From Symbiodinium natans (Eukaryota; Sar; Dinophyceae; Suessiales; Symbiodiniaceae): a stretch of 20,000 nt of DNA. Shown here piece after piece: positions 7,245 through 15,204 of this stretch; position 1 is the stretch's first letter; each line of letters begins with the position of its first letter. The stretch lies in the NCBI GenBank assembly GCA_905221605.1, contig CAJNDS010001557.1, positions 657,501-677,500 of the forward strand, in the 5' to 3' direction. The notes beneath the pieces were generated by a model. It worked only from the letters and a program-made list of their open reading frames with translations. It did no database searches and was not told where the DNA came from. Made by a program: the position numbers and the translations under genes.

Positions 7245-8827
7245 CCTCGACGTAGCCTCTTCGTCAGGTCTGACCCGCAACGGCCGCTGCAAAGCGGGGG
7301 TTCCCAGCTCGACTTGGGTGTGTTCCCAGTTCCGGGTTTTCCAGGTTTGGGGCGAGAGATTTTGCCTTCTTGTTGGGGTGTAGGGCTCAGGGCTCAGGGC
7401 TTCAGGGTTTAGGGTCTAGGGTTTCGGGGTTAGAGGGTACGGTGCAAAGGGGCTGGTGGTTGAGAGCAGCCCATGCTCGCTCTGCCTCGAGGATGTGTCT
7501 ATGGCTCTATGACCATCTCTGCACAGCCCAGCTCCAACCCTAAACCCGTAAACCCGTAAACCCGTAAACCCGTAAACCCGTAAACCCCTAAAACCCTAAC
7601 CCCTAACCCCTAACCCCTAACCCCTAAACCCTAAACCCTAAACCCTAAACCCTAAACCCTAAACCCTAAACCCCAAACCCCAAACCCCGAAACCCTCAAT
7701 CTCATGAAAGCCCTTCAGGCCTAAAGCTGCGCTTCGGTGAGGCGTCTACCTTGAACCATACTAAGGACCCCGTCCTCTCTCCCCAATTCTGCCCCCTTCG
7801 GGTTTAGGGTTTAGGGTTTAGGGTTTAGGGTTTAGGGTCCAAAGCATGAAGGTCTAGAGCTCATCGTTTAGAATTTAGAGTTTCGGGTGTAGAGTTTAGA
7901 GTTTGCGTTTCGGGGAGCGAAAGGTCCTTGTCTTCGACTTCTAGACAGGCAGCAGACATTTTCGAGCCATTGCATCGGTCCGTGTCAAGCCTTGGACTTA
8001 AACCCTCAACCTCCAACACCTTAACCCCCAACCCTTCAACCCAAAAACCCTTCAACCCCTGCAACCCTGAACCCTAAACCCCAAACCCTAAACCCTAAAC
8101 CCTAAACCCTAAATCCAAGCGTAAGCAAGTTTTTTCGAGGCGGCCTGCCCAGTCCCAGCGTCACGTCCCCCGGGACCATCGTCCTTGCCCCTGCGAGGCT
8201 ACTGTGTCCCCACGGTTTAGGGTTTAGGGTTTAGGGTTTAGGGTTAGGGCCTCGGGTGCCCCCCAACCCTCAACCCTCAACCCTTAACCAGGAATTGCGT
8301 CGGCCATCAACCCCCCTCATGGTATGCTTCGTGCGGTCACCCTCTCTTGTAAGTAAGAGCGTATCCAGCAGCATCAACGCGCTATCCAACCCTCAACCCC
8401 TCAACCCTCAACCCTGAACCTGGAACCCTAAACCCGTAAAGGGCGCAGATGAAGGTTCAGGAGTTTCGGGTTTCGAGCCCAAGTAAGGCTTCAGAAAGTT
8501 TAGGGTTTGGGGGGGGATTCAGGTTCGGGGTTAGGGCCTGAAGATTTGGGGCGCTTAGGGTTTCGGATCCAGCGCTTCAATGCTGGTGCTAAGGGTTCTG
8601 AGGGTTTTAAGGGTTTAGGGTCAGGGGTTCGCCAGTGGAGTTGACGCCTAGAGATGTTAGTCTGTTTATAGGAGGGTATAGCAAACATCCTTGCTGTACG
8701 GGATGGGTCTGCCAAGAAGGGTATAGTACGCATCCCTGTTGCAAGGGATGCATCTGCTAAGGGGGGCATCGCACGCATGGCAGATACCCCCCCCCCCCCC
8801 CCCCTTGCAAAAGAAATAGAACGATAG
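7245..8827 (+). CDS. multi-exon gene model ending in a 15-residue repeat exon
   Basis: Firm exons: 7245-7406 (contains RRSLFVRSDPQRPLQSGGSQ and LGVFPVPGFPGLGREILP), 7719-7801 (LKLRFGEASTLNHTKDPVLS), 8292-8348 (ELRRPSTPLMVCFVRSPSL, donor GTAAGTAAG) and 8672-8827. Tentative exons: 7470-7494, one starting at 7949 or 7956, and one starting at 8153 and ending at 8214; the 7949-8153 junction is not settled. The last exon follows GTCTGTTTATAG and encodes two full and one partial 15-residue repeats, a poly-Pro run from 18 C, then LAKEIER and TAG at 8825-8827. Slippage in the C run would change this end. Introns contain TTTAGGG and CCCTAAA arrays. No domain recognised. Confidence 0.48.
7533..7695 (-). 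repeat. C-strand array with a CCCGTAAA block
   Basis: Five consecutive CCCGTAAA octamers, then CCCCTAA units, then perfect CCCTAAA, then CCCCAAA. Variants occur in runs, so they were amplified locally. Confidence 0.95.
7998..8113 (-). repeat. decayed then perfect CCCTAAA block
   Basis: CCCTTCAA and CCCTCAA-like units followed by perfect heptamers. Small blocks follow at 8215-8246 (G strand), 8262-8290 and 8383-8440 (C strand, CCCTCAA), and a decayed G-strand block at about 8455-8640; all lie in predicted introns. Confidence 0.88.
8672..8785 (+). repeat. 45-bp tandem repeat, 2.5 units
   Basis: Units 8672-8716 and 8717-8761 and a partial unit 8762-8785. In the chosen + frame they read GIANILAVRDGSAK, KGIVRIPVARDASAK and GGIARMAD. 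The period is a multiple of three and most changes conserve the residue class. The opposite strand also gives an open 15-residue repeat (RTIPFLADPS type), so strand rests on the splice site and phase. Confidence 0.75.
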
Positions 8828-8861
8828 GCGCCCTACCCTTATCACAGATGACTCTTCCCAG

Positions 8862-8972
8862 ATGCCCGCTCAAAAGCAAAGCAAAGCACACAAGAAATCT
8901 CGACGCACCCCCCCCCCCCTCCTCCCACCGCAAAGAATGATGCCAAAGAAGCTATTCGTAGTAGCTGAATGA
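8862..8972 (+). CDS. short basic open frame, uncertain
   Basis: An ATG at 8862, directly after ATGACTCTTCCCAG, starts 36 codons to a TGA at 8970-8972. The N-terminal part (MPAQKQSKAHKKSRRT) is strongly basic, followed by Pro from a 12-C run. It may be an extra or alternative last exon of the preceding model, or chance. Confidence 0.25.
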   Translation: MPAQKQSKAHKKSRRTPPPLLPPQRMMPKKLFVVAE

Positions 8973-8980
8973 GCACACTT

Positions 8981-9035
8981 TACACTTTTTGGGATACCAT
9001 AATCTCTACAAAACCAACAGTGTACACTTTTTGGG
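8981..9035 (+). promoter_or_regulatory. duplicated TACACTTTTTGGG motif upstream of a putative start
   Basis: The 13-mer occurs exactly at 8981-8993 and 9023-9035, 42 bp apart, just before the ATG at 9041. Function unknown; a promoter element is an inference from position. Confidence 0.35.
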
Positions 9036-9040
9036 GGCTT

Positions 9041-9994
9041 ATGAACTCAGCAACGAAGTATTTAGTGGTGATTTTGGTCCCACTTAGGGTTTAAGTAAAT
9101 TGGAGCTATGTTCCAACCTTAGACCTAAGCCCTAAACCCTAAGCCCTAAACCCTAAACTCGAAACCCTAAACCCTAAACCCTAAGCCCTAAGCTGGCGCA
9201 GGCCGGTTGGGCACGACTTGGACCTGCCGATGATCGTCCCTTGCACTGCAGCCAAAGGGGTTTCGGGTTGTAGGGTTTAGGGTTTAGGGTTAGGGTTTAA
9301 GGTTTAGGGGTTCAGGGTTTAGGGTTTCGGGTTTCGGGTTTCGGGTTGTAGGCTTCAGGGTTTGGGCAGTGGCATTCAGGGTTTAGGGTTTAGGGCTGAG
9401 GGTTTAGGGTTTAGGGCTTAGGGCTTGTGGAATGTTCAGGGTTTAGGGTGCTGGGGTTTTAGGTTTTAGGGTCAAGGGCACCCTAAACCTGAACCTTAGC
9501 CCTAAACCCCAATAAACTCAAGCGCAGGATGGGAATACCCTAAAACCCTAAAACCCTAAAACCCTAAAACCCTAAAACCCTAAATCCCTAAAACCCTAAA
9601 ACCCTAAAACCCTAAAACCCTAAAACCCTAAAACCCTAAAACCCTAAAACCCTAAAACCCTAAAACCCTAAAACCCTAAAACCCTAAATATATTCCTAAA
9701 CAAGTGGAATATGTGGCTCGACCGGAGCGTAATCCAATGTCAAGTCAGGGTTTAGGGTTTAGGGTTTAGGGTTTAGGGTTTCGGGTTTAGGGTTTAGGGT
9801 TTAGGGTTTAGGGTTTAGGGTTTGGGGTTTAGGGTTTAGGGTTTAGGGTGCTTCTTCAAAAGGCCCCCACCCCCCCCCACCTGTAAGGCTCTTATTGGGT
9901 GTAGAAAGCAGCATATGTACTTAGGATCGTCAGAGCACGGAACATGGTACACGCACAACATCTGCGTGCTGCAGCGCACGTGGGAAAAGCCTAA
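9041..9994 (+). CDS. complete four-exon small gene model (77 residues)
   Basis: Exons 9041-9088, 9202-9259, 9705-9749 and 9912-9994 join in phase from ATG to TAA (9992-9994). Exon 1 reads MNSATKYLVVILVPLR, which could be a signal peptide or anchor. Then follow AGWARLGPADDRPLHCSQR, EYVARPERNPMSSQ and YVLRIVRARNMVHAQHLR. Introns 1 to 3 begin GTTTAAGT, GTTTCGGG and GTTTAGGG; acceptors are GGCGCAG, AAACAAG and AAAGCAG. Intron 2 is almost wholly a TTTAGGG block followed by a CCCTAAAA block. Acceptors are weaker than in the 5287-6778 model. Product unknown. Confidence 0.4.
9262..9688. repeat. inverted pair: TTTAGGG block facing a CCCTAAAA octamer array
   Basis: 9262-9475 is G-strand repeat with TTTCGGG variants. 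9478-9688 is C-strand, and from about 9537 consists of about 18 nearly identical octamers CCCTAAAA with one CCCTAAAT. The two arms are complementary and fill a predicted intron. Confidence 0.95.
9750..9848 (+). repeat. TTTAGGG array, about 14 units
   Basis: Perfect heptamers with one TTTCGGG and one TTTGGGG. Its first GTTTAGGG coincides with the predicted donor at 9750. Confidence 0.95.
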
Positions 9995-10190
9995 AGCATG
10001 TTGTTGCTGATACCGACTGCATCCTTAGCACACCAACCCAAACCCCTAAACCCGACAGCCTCTCAGGCCGAAAAATGGCCCTCAACCCTAAACCCTAAAC
10101 TCTAGGGAAACTCTAAACCCTAAACCCCAAACCCTAAACCCTAAACCCTAAACCCGAAACCCTAAACCCTAAACCCTAAACCCTAAACCC
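9995..10190 (-). repeat. spacer then CCCTAAA array
   Basis: 9995-10079 is unique with short open frames on + (one from the ATG at 9998, MLLLIPTASLAHQ). 10080-10190 is CCCTAAA with one AAACTCTAGGG interruption and CCCCAAA or CCCGAAA variants. Confidence 0.8.
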
Positions 10191-10196
10191 ACAAAG

Positions 10197-10590
10197 CGCT
10201 GGAAAGCCCCAACCTTGAACGCCCAAATCGACGGAGCTCAAGAGGACCAAATCTGCCGGTCGTCTTTTCATGCGCACAAGGCCCGGGGGCTTGGAGAGGG
10301 CGGTCGATCTGATATAGGGGTTCAAGACTTTCGGGTGGAGATCTCCAGAAGGATTCACACCCCTGGGGTTTAGAGGTGTGGGGAAGTCAAAAGGGCCCCT
10401 TAAAGCCCTAAGCCCTTGAACCCAAAATTAGGATATGGGGTCTCGCGGGGGCGAGTCCGGCGGTATCTGCTGTCGGGAAGATGGATTCAGCCCTAAGCCC
10501 TAGACCCTACACCCGAACGGCTACCGAAAGCGCAAGTCGCGAGCCCTTAGGCCCCACATAGTCAGTGATTACAATCCCGATCCCTGGTAG
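10197..10590 (+). CDS. two-exon model with one of the longest exon readings
   Basis: Exon 10197-10367 has 57 codons in phase 0 between ACAAAG and GTTTAGAG. It includes RWKAPTLNAQIDGAQEDQIC and RSSFHAHKARGLGEGGRSDI. Exon 10504-10590 (after CCCTAG) reads HPNGYRKRKSRALRPHIVSD and YNPDPW, then TAG at 10588-10590. The phases agree. The first exon is also open on the opposite strand (60 codons, ending in a repeat-encoded tail), but the + reading has the more usual composition. A pocket from 10432 (DMGSRGGESGGICCREDG) lies between them and may be a further exon. Function unknown. Confidence 0.47.
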
Positions 10591-10776
10591 ATTAAGGCCT
10601 GCTTGCCAGAATTCGAACTCTGAACCGCAACTGACAAGACTTCCTTAAGCGAATGCCGAAGCCCCTAACCCCTCAACCCCTAAGCTTCCCTAAGCTTCCC
10701 TAGGCTTCCTTGAGCTCCCCCCAAGCTCCTCTCAACCCTTCAACACTTAAACCCCCTAAACCCTAGATCCTAAACC

Positions 10777-10815
<39 letters not shown>

Positions 10816-10898
10816 ACCCTAAACCCATAAACCCCCAAACCCCAAACCCCAAACCCCAAACCCTAAACCCTAAACCCTAAACCCTAAACCCTAAACCC
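10591..10898 (-). repeat. spacer, CTTCCCTAAG repeats and a graded C-strand array
   Basis: 10605-10650 is a pocket reading NSNSEPQLTRLP after CCTGCTTGCCAG, then TAA. 10680-10725 holds about four imperfect 10-11-base units of TAAGCTTCCC type. 10735-10898 is a C-strand array that changes from CCCTCAA (about seven units) to CCCCAAA to CCCTAAA. Confidence 0.85.
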
Positions 10899-10907
10899 GA
10901 AGCTCAG

Positions 10908-11266
10908 GCCCTGCTGCAGTGGCAGCGGAGGACTCTAGCAGCGCACCGGCGGGCCTGGGACAAAGCCGAGAAGTTGGAGGCGGACTTGGTGGTTTAGGGT
11001 TTAGGGTTTGGGGTTTAGGGGGTTGAGGGGGTTTAGGTGGGTTTAGGGGGGTTTGGGGGGAGTAGTGGGTTGAGGTTTTAGGTTTAGCGTTTAGGAGGTT
11101 AAAGTAGGGGGCTTAGCCCGCTGGACTTGGCCTGCCGTACCATGGGTACCACCCGCTGCACGGAAGAAAGTTTGGAAGTAACATAGCGGTCGCAATAATT
11201 GACAATAGTATTTCCTTATGGTCCCTTTATACTTCTACTACAACAACCCCCCAAACCCTATTCTAA
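10908..11266 (+). CDS. two-exon candidate, helical N-terminal part
   Basis: Exon 10908-10991 lies between a CCCTAAA block and GTTTAGGG. It reads ALLQWQRRTLAAHRRAWDKA and then EKLEADLV, a long charged helix. Exon 11117-11266 (after GGGGGCTTAG) reads PAGLGLPYHGYHPLHGRKFG and NIAVAIIDNSISLW, ending in TAA at 11264-11266. Both are phase 0. The last 29 or so codons lie within the dispersed repeat at 11179-11289, so the C-terminus would be repeat-derived. Intron: TTTAGGG and decayed units (10992-11110). Confidence 0.43.
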
Positions 11267-11289
11267 CTATTCAGGCCCCTATATTAGGC
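11179..11289. repeat. dispersed 112-bp repeat, copy 2
   Basis: Partner of 7082-7193. Both copies carry open frames with an LW-LY core (IPLWPLY in copy 1, ISLWSLY here). Confidence 0.7.
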
Positions 11290-11348
11290 AAGTGGCTTGA
11301 GTCAAGCCCTAAAAGGAATGGGTTAGCCTGGCTTTCCGCCTCTGCCAG

Positions 11349-11624
11349 CGTGGAGTGGGAGAAAGTAGTCGAAACCTTCCACCCTAAACCCTAAACCCTA
11401 AACCCTAAACCCTAAACCCTGAACCCTCAACCGTCAACCCTGTACCCATTTTGCATCCTAACCTTCACAGCATCTGCGCCACAGTACAGCAAGCCCCAAA
11501 CCCTAAAGCCGAAACCCTAGGTTTGCAAACCGAGCACCGGCCGTTTCCCCGACCTTCAGCCCCGAACGTGCAGCCGCAAGCCCCGCTCCCAACCCCCTTA
11601 ACACCCCTGAAACCCCAACCCTAA
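11349..11624 (+). CDS. two candidate exons with strong acceptors
   Basis: GGCTTTCCGCCTCTGCCAG (ending at 11348) is followed by VEWEKVVETFHP until a CCCTAAA block at 11381-11440. TTTTGCATCCTAACCTTCACAG (ending at 11470) is followed by one base and then about 50 open codons to TAA at 11622-11624. That reading includes ICATVQQAPNPKAETLGLQT and EHRPFPRPSAPNVQPQAPLP. Part of it (NPKAETL) is decayed telomeric repeat read as protein. Pro/Gln-rich, probably disordered. Confidence 0.4.
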
Positions 11625-11734
11625 GCCCTAAGCCCTGAACCCTAAACCCTAAGCCCTAAACCCTAAGCCCTAAACCCTAAACCCTAAACCCTAAGCCTTA
11701 AAACCGTAAACCCACGAGCCGACTTTCCCTGCCA
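11625..11734 (-). repeat. CCCTAAG/CCCTAAA block
   Basis: Alternating CCCTAAG and CCCTAAA units, then GACTTTCCCTGCCAG, a good acceptor at 11734-11735. Confidence 0.9.
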
Positions 11735-11735
11735 G

Positions 11736-11803
11736 AGGCGCGCACCAAGACCCAGCGCTGGCGGCAGCAGCAGATCAGGAGTGGGCTTTTGAGGGCTTGA
11801 GGG
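11736..11803 (+). CDS. candidate exon, three frames open
   Basis: After GACTTTCCCTGCCAG all three + frames are open for 18 codons or more. The longest reads GAHQDPALAAAADQEWAFEG; another reads ARTKTQRWRQQQIRSG. The acceptor makes an exon likely but the frame is undecided. Decayed C-strand repeat follows at 11805-11925. Confidence 0.35.
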
Positions 11804-11944
11804 GCCCAACCCTCAACCCTAGAACCTCAACCCTAAGGCCTAAACCTAAACCCTAAACCCTAGCCCTAAACCCTAAACCCGACGCCCGAAACCCTAAGCC
11901 CTCAACCCTAGTCCCTAGACCTACAGCCTTCTCTCCGAGGGACA

Positions 11945-12706
11945 ATGGCGAGCACCTCAAGCCCTAGATTCTTAAACCCCAAGAAGGATGAAGTAGCAGG
12001 GTTCACCGGAAGCCTGCGAGGCCGTCGGTTTTTTGGGTTTCGTGGGTTTTATGTGGGTTGCGTGGGTTTTCGGGGTTTAGGGTTTAGGGTTTAGGGTTTA
12101 GGGTTTAGGGTTTAGGAAGCAGTTTGGGGTTGAGGGTCTGGTGTGGGAAAGTTTAGGGTACTGGAAGTCTAGGAGTTTTCTCGGGGTTTGGCGTGATCCC
12201 CTTATCAGGCTAAAAGGCAGAGCGAACAATCCTGCAGCTGGAACACCTTCCAAATCTCAACGAAGTTTCCCCTAAAGCCTAAACCCCTGAACCCAAAGAA
12301 CCCAACAAATTGAGAGAACAGCCAATACCAAACAACATCACACAAGAAAGCCCGACCAAACCACGCCCAACAACAGCCTTAAAACCCACACCCCAGGTTT
12401 GGGGTTTGGGGTTTAGGGTTTAGGGTTATGTAGGGTTTAGGGTTTAGGGTTTAGGGTTTAGGGTTTAGGGTTTAGGGTTTAGGGTTTAGGGCTAGGGTTT
12501 AGGGTTTAGGGTTTAGGGTTTAGGGTTTAGGGTTTAGGGCTAGGGTTTAGGGTTTAGGGCTTCGCCTTGCCAGGATGCGGAAGGCCGCGGAGGTGGCCGC
12601 CCAGGAGCCCCCCGCCTCGCTGCGGGGGCTGCGGAAGCCGCTCTGCATGGACTCCGAGGATGAAGGAGCCACCGGAATTTAGGGTTTAGGGTTTAGGGTT
12701 TAGGGT

Positions 12707-12759
<53 letters not shown>

Positions 12760-12809
12760 GGTTTAGGGGGACTCCGAGGATGAAGGAGCCCCCGACCGGG
12801 GACTTTGGG
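11945..12809 (+). CDS. 5' part of a gene, open frame split by a telomeric block
   Basis: The ATG at 11945 (GGGACAATGG context) starts MASTSSPRFLNPKKDEVAGF and TGSLRGR, with a donor at 12028 (CG|GTTTTTTGGG). Exon 2 starts at 12574 after TTCGCCTTGCCAG in matching phase: MRKAAEVAAQEPPASLRGLR, then KPLCMDSEDEGA. It then meets an in-frame TAG in a telomeric block (12678-12768). The 22-bp end of the exon is repeated exactly after that block at 12769-12790. Joining the two copies at equivalent points restores an open frame that continues APDRGLW to GTTTCGG at 12810. The pocket at 12215-12275 is open in all three frames and was left out. Acidic and basic stretches; no family recognised. Confidence 0.42.
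12400..12560 (+). repeat. TTTAGGG array, about 21 units
   Basis: Perfect heptamers with TTTGGGG at the left end and two GGGCTAGGG joints. It is preceded by A/C-rich unique sequence at 12280-12395 and by a smaller array at 12073-12115. Confidence 0.95.
12649..12790. repeat. 22-bp direct repeats flanking a telomeric block
   Basis: 12649-12670 and 12769-12790 are identical 22-mers (GGACTCCGAGG then ATGAAGGAGCC) exactly 120 bp apart. Between them lie ACCGGAA, about four TTTAGGG and about eight TTGAGGG units. The layout is that of a target-site duplication or a short tandem duplication filled by telomeric repeat. Confidence 0.9.
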
Positions 12810-13066
12810 GTTTCGGGGTTTCAGGAGGTTAGTAGGGTTCGTAGGGTTAGTAGGGTTTAGGGCTTAGGGTTGAGGGTTTAAGGGGACTAGTCGGGTTGGG
12901 GGTTTCAGGGTTTCAGGGTTTCAGGGGGTTTGGGGGGTAGATACTACGGCTTGAGCTTGGCGTGAGGGCCATACTTCTAATAAGCACATGGCCCATGTGG
13001 GTTTTGGGTGTTGAGGGTGTCGGGGTGAGGGTTCATGGCTTTTTGTTGAGAGGTGTTTCAACACAG
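12800..13066. other. decayed G-strand repeat and an open pocket
   Basis: 12810-12930 is decayed TTTAGGG/TTTCAGGG. From 12941 one + frame stays open to 13128 (ILRLELGVRAILLISTW and onward), and a minus frame is open over 12921-13169. Neither joins convincingly to the model at 13067. Confidence 0.35.
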
Positions 13067-13690
13067 CCCGAAAGGCCAAGTAGAGAGCAACGCAGACAGC
13101 CTTCGCTACGGCAGCAAGAGACACGGTGAGAGGCCGCGGTAGCTGGTGCCACGGCAATTTGCAGCACAAGGCTTTAGGGTTTAGGGTTTAGGGTTAACCC
13201 TGTAGCAGTCATCCTCGCCAGGAGATGTCCCAGTTTCGCATGGCTCGCTGCATGTGCCCGTGAAGGAGGACGTGGGAGGCATGTCAAAGAGGGGTTTTAT
13301 TTCTGTTGCGGCTGATTTTTTTGGGTTCCATACAAATCTTGGTGAGTGTATGTAATTGGTGTGCCAGTGGGGACACAAGCAATAGAAACCCTACTATATG
13401 CCGCTTCGTGAGTTTTAGGTCGGACTTGAAGTGAAATTTGAAACCGGCTTAGAATTCCACTTATTTCCTATCCGGGCCCTAAACCCTAAACCCAAAGCCC
13501 CAACCTCCTGAGACCTTAAACCGCAAGCTCCTCTACTTTGACCACCCAAGTCCCAGAAGGACTCCAACCAGAAGAAATCAGGCCTTCACGCCTACAGTTT
13601 TTCAGGGTACCCGCGCCCCCTAAACCGTGCGTTTTTTCCCGGAGCTTGAGGGACAACTCCCCACAATGGTCGACTCAGTTTACACTGTAG
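13067..13690 (+). CDS. three phase-matched exons, 3' end of a gene
   Basis: Exons 13067-13125 (PKGQVESNADSLRYGSKRH), 13222-13341 (DVPVSHGSLHVPVKEDVGGM, then KRGFISVAADFFGFHTNL) and 13557-13690 (GLQPEEIRPSRLQFFRVPAP, then FSRSLRDNSPQWSTQ). Each junction leaves one base and takes two, so phases agree. Donors are GTGAGAGG and GTGAGTGT; acceptors are TTTCAACACAG, CATCCTCGCCAG and ACCCAAGTCCCAG. The frame ends at TAG 13688-13690. Introns contain three TTTAGGG and two CCCTAAA units respectively. Exon 1 is also open in another frame. Unknown function; the sites are the most canonical of the window. Confidence 0.52.
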
Positions 13691-13995
13691 GCGCTTTCAC
13701 TTATTTGGAGTCTCTTAGGCATTCTAAGGACACTGTGGCAACAGTGGGCTTGCCACACCTTGAACCCTAATCTGCTATGATGGGAATGTTTAACTTTATG
13801 AGGTCAGGGGGTCAGGGGGTTATTGGAGCGTCTCCAACTTCGAGTGGCGAACAAAGCTGAAAGGTTTCCGAGCCAATGCCAAAACTGGTGTACAAAGTTT
13901 CGGGATTTACCCCCAAACCCTGAAACCTCCTAAGCCCTAAATCCTAAAACTAAACCCTGAACCCTAGACCCTCAACCCTCAACCCTAAATTTAAG
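13691..13995. other. unique spacer, then decayed C-strand repeat
   Basis: 13691-13900 is non-repetitive, AT-balanced, without a good open frame, and fits a 3' untranslated or intergenic stretch. 13910-13990 is decayed CCCTAAA with CCCTCAA. Confidence 0.4.
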
Positions 13996-14037
13996 AGCCT
14001 CCGGCTCAAGCCGCCGACCCCGCAGGAGAAGTTTAAG
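13996..14037 (+). CDS. short candidate exon
   Basis: Between TAAATTTAAG and AAG|GTTTGGGG the + frame reads SLRLKPPTPQEKFK, phase 0 at both ends. The minus strand reads NLKLLLRGRRLEPEALKF, which is equally protein-like, so strand is not certain. Confidence 0.3.
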
Positions 14038-14056
14038 GTTTGGGGTTTGGTTCCTG

Positions 14057-14058
<2 letters not shown>

Positions 14059-14139
<81 letters not shown>

Positions 14140-14182
14140 CGTGGGTTTGTTGCGGGTGGGGGGGGGGGGGGGGGGTGGGGGT

Positions 14183-14213
<31 letters not shown>

Positions 14214-14480
14214 GGGGGGGGAGGGGGGGTGGGGGGGGCGGGGGGGGGGGTGGGGGGGGGGGGGGGTGGGGGGCGGGGGGGGAGGGGGGGGGGGAACCCC
14301 GGGGGGGGGGGGGGGGGGTGGGGGGGGGGGTGGGGGGGGGTGGGGGGGGCGGTGGGGGGGGGGGGGGGTGGGGGGGGGGGGTGGGGGGGCGGGGTGGGGG
14401 GGGGGGGGGGCGTGGGGGGGGGGTGGGCGGGGGGGGGTGGGGGGGGGGGGTGGGACAGGTGGGGGGGTTGGGGTGGGGGG
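14059..14480 (+). repeat. interrupted poly-G tract, about 420 bp
   Basis: The first 80 or so bases are pure G, then G runs broken by single T, C or A. It would form stable G-quadruplexes. It may be real or an assembly or base-calling artefact; poly-G is a known failure mode of two-colour sequencing. Open frames here are only poly-Gly or poly-Pro. Confidence 0.85.
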
Positions 14481-14529
14481 GGGGCGGTACCCCCCCTACC
14501 ACCCCCCCCGTTTGGGGGGTAAGGAGGGG

Positions 14530-14750
14530 AAAGGAGGGAGGAGCGTTTTCACTTCCTTTTCCCATCAACACGCCGACGGCTCGGCGGACTTTCCCTAAAC
14601 AAGAAAAAACCTTTTCCCCCAACCCCCCGTGCCTTTCTGAGTCCCCAATCTTCCGAAGGCGGCTCCCGCAAGGGGATCGCCCAGGGCGGCAGAGGCCCCG
14701 AACCCACTCCAAGAAGCCAACCACTACGCTGCGGCCGGGTGCTGGAAGGT
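14530..14750 (+). CDS. non-repetitive pocket, coding strand undecided
   Basis: After the poly-G tract, unique sequence is open on + in two frames (PIFRRRLPQGDRPGRQRPR; KAAPARGSPRAAEAPNPLQ) and on - from an ATG at 14724 (MVGFLEWVRGLCRPGRSP). Decayed TTTAGGG follows at 14748-14812. Some exon is likely, but I cannot choose among the three. Confidence 0.3.
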
Positions 14751-14843
14751 TAGGGTTGTGTTTAGGGTTTGGTTTAGGTTTAGGGGTTGGTAGGGTGTGG
14801 AGTTTGGGGGCTTAAGGTTGGGGTGTACGCTGCGCTCATGCAG

Positions 14844-14926
14844 CCTGGTCAGAAGTACTGGTGACCAAGCTGTCAGACAGTGCGAAAGGGAAGGCCGAAC
14901 CCTATATAACCACCACAAACCCGTAA
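14844..14926 (+). CDS. candidate terminal exon
   Basis: After GCTGCGCTCATGCAG (AG at 14842-14843) and two bases, the frame reads WSEVLVTKLSDSAKGKAEPY and ITTTNP, then TAA at 14924-14926. Good composition; the minus frame over the same bases is less usual (Leu/His/Asn-rich). Confidence 0.42.
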
Positions 14927-14974
14927 GACCCTAAACCCTACGAAGCATCTACCCCATAGAAAGCCCTTTCTCCT

Positions 14975-15090
14975 AAGCCCCAAACCCTAAACCCTAACCC
15001 TAAACCCTAAACCCTAAACCCTAAACCCTAAACCCTAAACCCTAAACCCTAAACCCTAAACCCTAAACCCTGAACCCTGAACCCTAAACC
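14975..15090 (-). repeat. CCCTAAA array, about 15 units
   Basis: Perfect apart from one CCCTAA and terminal CCCTGAA units. Confidence 0.95.
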
Positions 15091-15108
15091 CTGCACCTTG
15101 GCTTGAAG

Positions 15109-15198
15109 TCCAGGTCTGTGGCCGCCAAGGTGGCCAAAGCCACGAAGCCGGAGCAGAGCCAGAACCGGCTAAGGCCGGTTGATGGGTGGCGGGGCTTG
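15109..15198 (+). CDS. candidate exon between inverted arrays
   Basis: From TTGGCTTGAAG to TTG|GTGGTTGAG the frame has 30 codons, phase 0 at both ends: SRSVAAKVAKATKPEQSQNR, then PVDGWRGL. Basic. It is preceded by a CCCTAAA array and followed by a TTTAGGG array. A second + frame (HEAGAEPEPAKAG) is also open. Confidence 0.38.
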
Positions 15199-15204
15199 GT
15201 GGTT

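Noticed and set aside
11760-11780. CAG repeat as a sign of Eimeria
   Set aside because: Only three consecutive CAG units occur, far short of the long arrays expected, so it gives no support for that genus.
12921-13169. Minus-strand frame of 82 codons with a hydrophobic stretch
   Set aside because: It conflicts with + exon 13067-13125, which has good splice sites and joins two further exons in phase. Not excluded, but less likely.
14040-14815. Open frames of 160-250 codons over the poly-G tract
   Set aside because: They are poly-Gly on + and poly-Pro on -, open only because G and C runs contain no stop codons. Not a protein signal.
14900-14912. TATATAA as a TATA box
   Set aside because: It lies inside a good open frame (AEPYITTT) and no start codon with supporting context follows.
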